Part shown: positions 5,002-6,915 of the stretch, piece after piece
Layout: every line of letters starts with the position of its first letter
Position numbering within the stretch: position 1 is the first letter of the stretch
Origin: Sulfurovum sp.
Lineage (GTDB): Bacteria; Campylobacterota; Campylobacteria; Campylobacterales; Sulfurovaceae
Assembly (NCBI GenBank): GCA_022729615.1
Contig: DZAQ01000072.1
Location: forward strand, 1-6,915
Reading direction: 5' to 3'
DNA: 6,915 nt
Translations under genes and position numbers: made by a program
The notes under the pieces: generated by a model
Seen by the model: only the letters and a program-made list of their open reading frames with translations
Databases searched by the model: none
What the model was told of the DNA's origin: nothing

Positions 5002-6865
5002 AATATGCGGAATCATTCGCTTTGACGGTGCGGATGTGTGCCGTGAAGAGATCGGACGGATGTTTGAGAGTATGCAATGCCGTGAAAGCGAAGCAGAGGG
5101 GGTCTGGCTCGATTGTAATGTTGGTTTTGGCAGCAGGCTATTTTGGACAACACCGCAATCACTTTATGAAAATCAGCCCTTAAAAAGCAGTGATACAAGG
5201 CTTGTTGTCGTAGCCGATGCACGCATAGACAACCGAGAAGAGCTTCTAAGAGAACTTGAGATAACTGTCGCTGACTCTGATACAATACCCGATAGCGAGA
5301 TCATATTGGAGTCTTATCGAAAATGGGGGAGCCATTGTCCGCAATTTCTAATGGGGGATTTTGCTTTTGTTGTTTGGGATAGTGAGAAAAAATCTGCTTT
5401 TCTCGCGAGAGACCGCATGGGGATCAAGCAGCTCTACTATCACAGAGATGGCAGCCTCCTCCTTTTTGGCTCCTCTATCGATCCGTTATTTGCGTCCAGC
5501 CGTCTCGCTAGAACCCTCAACCGTGAAGGGATGCAGAGATATGTGCAGCATTTGGCTCTCAATCGCGATGAGACCTTTTATGAGAAGGTGCACCGCCTTC
5601 CTTCGTCAAGTTGTATAGAGTTTTCCAAAGATGCTTTTGTGCTTGATCGCTATTGGTTTCCTGAACATATCAAGATAGATCATTCTATCAGCTACAAAGA
5701 GGCTGTCGAGGGATTTGGCCGCCATTTGAGAGAGGCAGTCGAGTCATGTATGAGAAGCTGTTATCCGATCGGGCTTGAGGTGAGCGGAGGGCTTGATTCA
5801 TCGTCAATCTTTTGTTTGGTTCAAGAGGCGGGATCAAAGCAGGAGATATTTCCCTATACTTTGCAATACTCTTTCAAAGAGTGTGATGAGAGTCTCTATG
5901 TTGATGCGTTGGTTGAGAAATACCGTATTGATATCGATAGGAAAAAAGTTGATGAGATCGATTATGGTCGGTATGATTTGGATTATCTGCTCGACGAAGT
6001 TCCCCATTGGCCGCAAAGGGGTTCATCGATAGAGTATCTGGTGCAAAACGATCAGATCAAGAGAGAGGGTATTCGTGTGGTATTGACGGGTATCGGAGGA
6101 GACGAGACGGCTGATAGGAGTGATAGCTATCTGCCTGAGTATCTCAAAAAAGGCTTTATTCGGACCATACACAAAGAGTTCAAGTGCAGCCATACGCCGT
6201 TTCGCCGGCAGCTGAAATTTTATCTCTCCCAGCTCTTTCCGACTCTTTTTGGGCTGCTGCGGCAAAAAAATCATGATACAAACAACGATGCAAATGAAGC
6301 GCCGATACTCAATTATCCAACACTTAAAAATGTGCATTTGGAGGAGCCGGCCGATAGGATAGAGATAAAAAGCGAGTATATTGCAGAGATGATGGAGACA
6401 TTTCTCTCTTGCGAGACATCGTATTGGATCGATATGAATACTATGCAGATTTCTGACAGGTACTGTTTTGAGGTGAGAAATCCATTTTTGGATACACGGT
6501 TGATAGAGTATAGCTTGAGAATTCCTCCCGAGCATCTGTCCCATTGCGGGAGCAATAGAGGGCTTCTCAGAGAGGTCATGAAGGAGATGCTTCCTTCGGC
6601 TATACTTCAGCGCCGAGACAAAGGCGAGGCGAGCGCCAATCTCGCGGCGCAAGTGAAAAAAATGGATATGGCGCATTTGTATGATTGCAAGAAGCTTGTC
6701 GAAATGAATATATTGGATCCTAGAGATGTAGAGATGCTGCGATCGCACTATATCCATTTGGACGATAGTTTTGATAAAGGAAAAGTATTGTATTATCTGG
6801 CATATTTAAATCTCGAAAATTGGATAAGGAGAAATGGTGACACACAACAAAAAGAGATATTATAA
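4994..6865 (+). CDS. Asparagine synthetase-like protein, probable lasso peptide cyclase (C protein)
   Basis: This 623-residue protein has the two-domain AsnB architecture. The N-terminal glutaminase-like domain shows GDFAFVVWD (121-129) and RDRMGIKQLYY (139-149). The C-terminal synthetase domain has the PP-loop SGGLDSS (264-270), TGIGGDE (365-371), EVRNPFLD (493-500) and RRDKGEAS (540-547), so ATP binding and carboxyl adenylation look intact. Against the AsnB start MCGIxGI, this protein reads MSEICGI, so Ser2 replaces the catalytic Cys2; Cys5 falls at a non-catalytic position. Loss of glutamine hydrolysis is expected for lasso cyclases, where the amine is the peptide's own N-terminus. Cyclases activate a Glu or Asp side chain and close the macrolactam ring. 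The ATG at 4994 has AAGGTGA (4981-4987) six bases upstream and overlaps the kinase end by 8 bases. The end contains the start of the precursor gene. A true asparagine synthetase or another amide-forming enzyme is the alternative, made unlikely by the precursor. Confidence 0.85.
   Translation: MSEICGIIRFDGADVCREEIGRMFESMQCRESEAEGVWLDCNVGFGSRLFWTTPQSLYENQPLKSSDTRLVVVADARIDNREELLRELEITVADSDTIPDSEIILESYRKWGSHCPQFLMGDFAFVVWDSEKKSAFLARDRMGIKQLYYHRDGSLLLFGSSIDPLFASSRLARTLNREGMQRYVQHLALNRDETFYEKVHRLPSSSCIEFSKDAFVLDRYWFPEHIKIDHSISYKEAVEGFGRHLREAVESCMRSCYPIGLEVSGGLDSSSIFCLVQEAGSKQEIFPYTLQYSFKECDESLYVDALVEKYRIDIDRKKVDEIDYGRYDLDYLLDEVPHWPQRGSSIEYLVQNDQIKREGIRVVLTGIGGDETADRSDSYLPEYLKKGFIRTIHKEFKCSHTPFRRQLKFYLSQLFPTLFGLLRQKNHDTNNDANEAPILNYPTLKNVHLEEPADRIEIKSEYIAEMMETFLSCETSYWIDMNTMQISDRYCFEVRNPFLDTRLIEYSLRIPPEHLSHCGSNRGLLREVMKEMLPSAILQRRDKGEASANLAAQVKKMDMAHLYDCKKLVEMNILDPRDVEMLRSHYIHLDDSFDKGKVLYYLAYLNLENWIRRNGDTQQKEIL
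6791..6796 (+). promoter_or_regulatory. Tentative internal -10 box for the precursor gene
   Basis: TATTAT (6791-6796) is one base from the -10 consensus and would start a transcript about 30 bases before the precursor ATG. A TTGATA (6771-6776) lies upstream, but the 14-base spacing is too short for a standard -35. Precursors are often expressed more strongly than their enzymes, which makes an internal promoter attractive, yet A/T-rich coding DNA produces such boxes by chance. Confidence 0.2.
6826..6831 (+). promoter_or_regulatory. Ribosome binding site for the lasso precursor gene
   Basis: A strong AAGGAG lies inside the end of the cyclase gene, two bases before the ATG at 6834 and five before a GTG at 6837. 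The spacing favours the GTG slightly, so the precursor may start at residue 1 or 2 of the reading given here. A full Shine-Dalgarno inside a coding end is good evidence that the overlapping small ORF is translated. Confidence 0.6.
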
Positions 6866-6915
6866 AGCTCCCGTCCTCTCGCGATTGGGGGATATGCAAG
6901 GGTTGACAAAAGCCA
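6834..6915 (+). CDS. Lasso peptide precursor (A peptide), 3'-truncated by the window edge
   Basis: Twenty-seven residues are visible before the sequence stops. They include YYKAPVLSRLGDMQGLTK (residues 9-26), which matches the lasso leader motif YxxPxLxxxGxxxxxT exactly: Tyr10, Pro13, Leu15, Gly19 and Thr25. In studied systems this segment is bound by the RRE domain, and Thr lies at the penultimate position of the leader for the peptidase. If that rule holds, Lys26 ends the leader and Ala27 is the first core residue; codon 28 begins with A, so it cannot be Gly. The frame overlaps the cyclase end by 32 bases in another frame and has AAGGAG just upstream. The product would be exported after leader removal and ring closure. 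The core, its ring-closing Glu/Asp and any C-terminal Ser lie beyond the edge. Confidence 0.82.
   Translation, partial: MVTHNKKRYYKAPVLSRLGDMQGLTKA

Noticed and set aside
6023..6757. 244-codon minus-strand open frame opposite the cyclase
   Set aside because: It lies entirely within a gene with all AsnB motifs intact, its product shows no recognisable domain, and codon bias of the sense gene can leave such antisense frames open.
1..6915. CRISPR arrays, insertion sequences, rRNA or complete tRNA genes
   Set aside because: I saw no regularly spaced repeats, transposase-like product, terminal inverted repeats with target duplications, or cloverleaf-forming sequence.

Overview
The window looks like chromosomal DNA of a Campylobacterota (epsilonproteobacterial) organism, possibly in the Sulfurovum/Sulfurimonas/Sulfuricurvum range. 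This rests on the RpoD architecture (an acidic insert and a 623-residue length), the wording of LeuD and LeuB, the A/T-rich intergenic promoters with a good -10 and a poor -35, and the mixture of ATG, TTG and GTG starts. I cannot name a genus from the sequence alone.

Layout. (1) Positions 1-378, plus strand: the 3' part of a lipocalin-like domain protein whose 5' end lies outside the window. (2) Positions 400-2271, minus strand: rpoD, the primary sigma factor, convergent with the lipocalin gene. A small hairpin at the junction carries the rpoD stop codon in its loop. (3) Positions 2272-2419: a divergent promoter region, with the rpoD promoter on the minus strand and the leuD promoter on the plus strand. 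The leuD promoter sits inside two nested inverted repeats with nearly the same centre. (4) Positions 2420-3996: leuD and leuB, the isopropylmalate isomerase small subunit and isopropylmalate dehydrogenase, tightly coupled for leucine synthesis. (5) Positions 3997-4092: a short gap with hairpin potential and no clear promoter. (6) Positions 4093 to the right edge: a tight three-gene run on the plus strand. It encodes an HPr-kinase-like P-loop protein, an asparagine-synthetase-like protein, and the beginning of a small peptide gene cut off by the window edge.

The main discovery is region 6. The truncated small ORF starts inside the end of the asparagine-synthetase-like gene. Its 27 visible residues contain an exact match to the lasso peptide leader motif (Y-x2-P-x-L-x3-G-x5-T), ending close to the expected leader/core junction. 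The asparagine-synthetase-like protein keeps the ATP-binding and synthetase motifs but has Ser where glutamine-dependent enzymes have the catalytic Cys2, as expected for a lasso cyclase. The upstream kinase resembles the HPrK-like enzymes of kinase-associated (paeninodin-type) lasso clusters, some of which phosphorylate the peptide tail.

Together these suggest a kinase-bearing lasso peptide cluster (order kinase - cyclase - precursor) placed directly behind the leucine genes. The leader-binding RRE protein, the leader peptidase and an exporter are not in view and would be expected just past position 6915. The core peptide itself is almost wholly outside the window, so its sequence, ring size and phosphorylation site cannot be read here.
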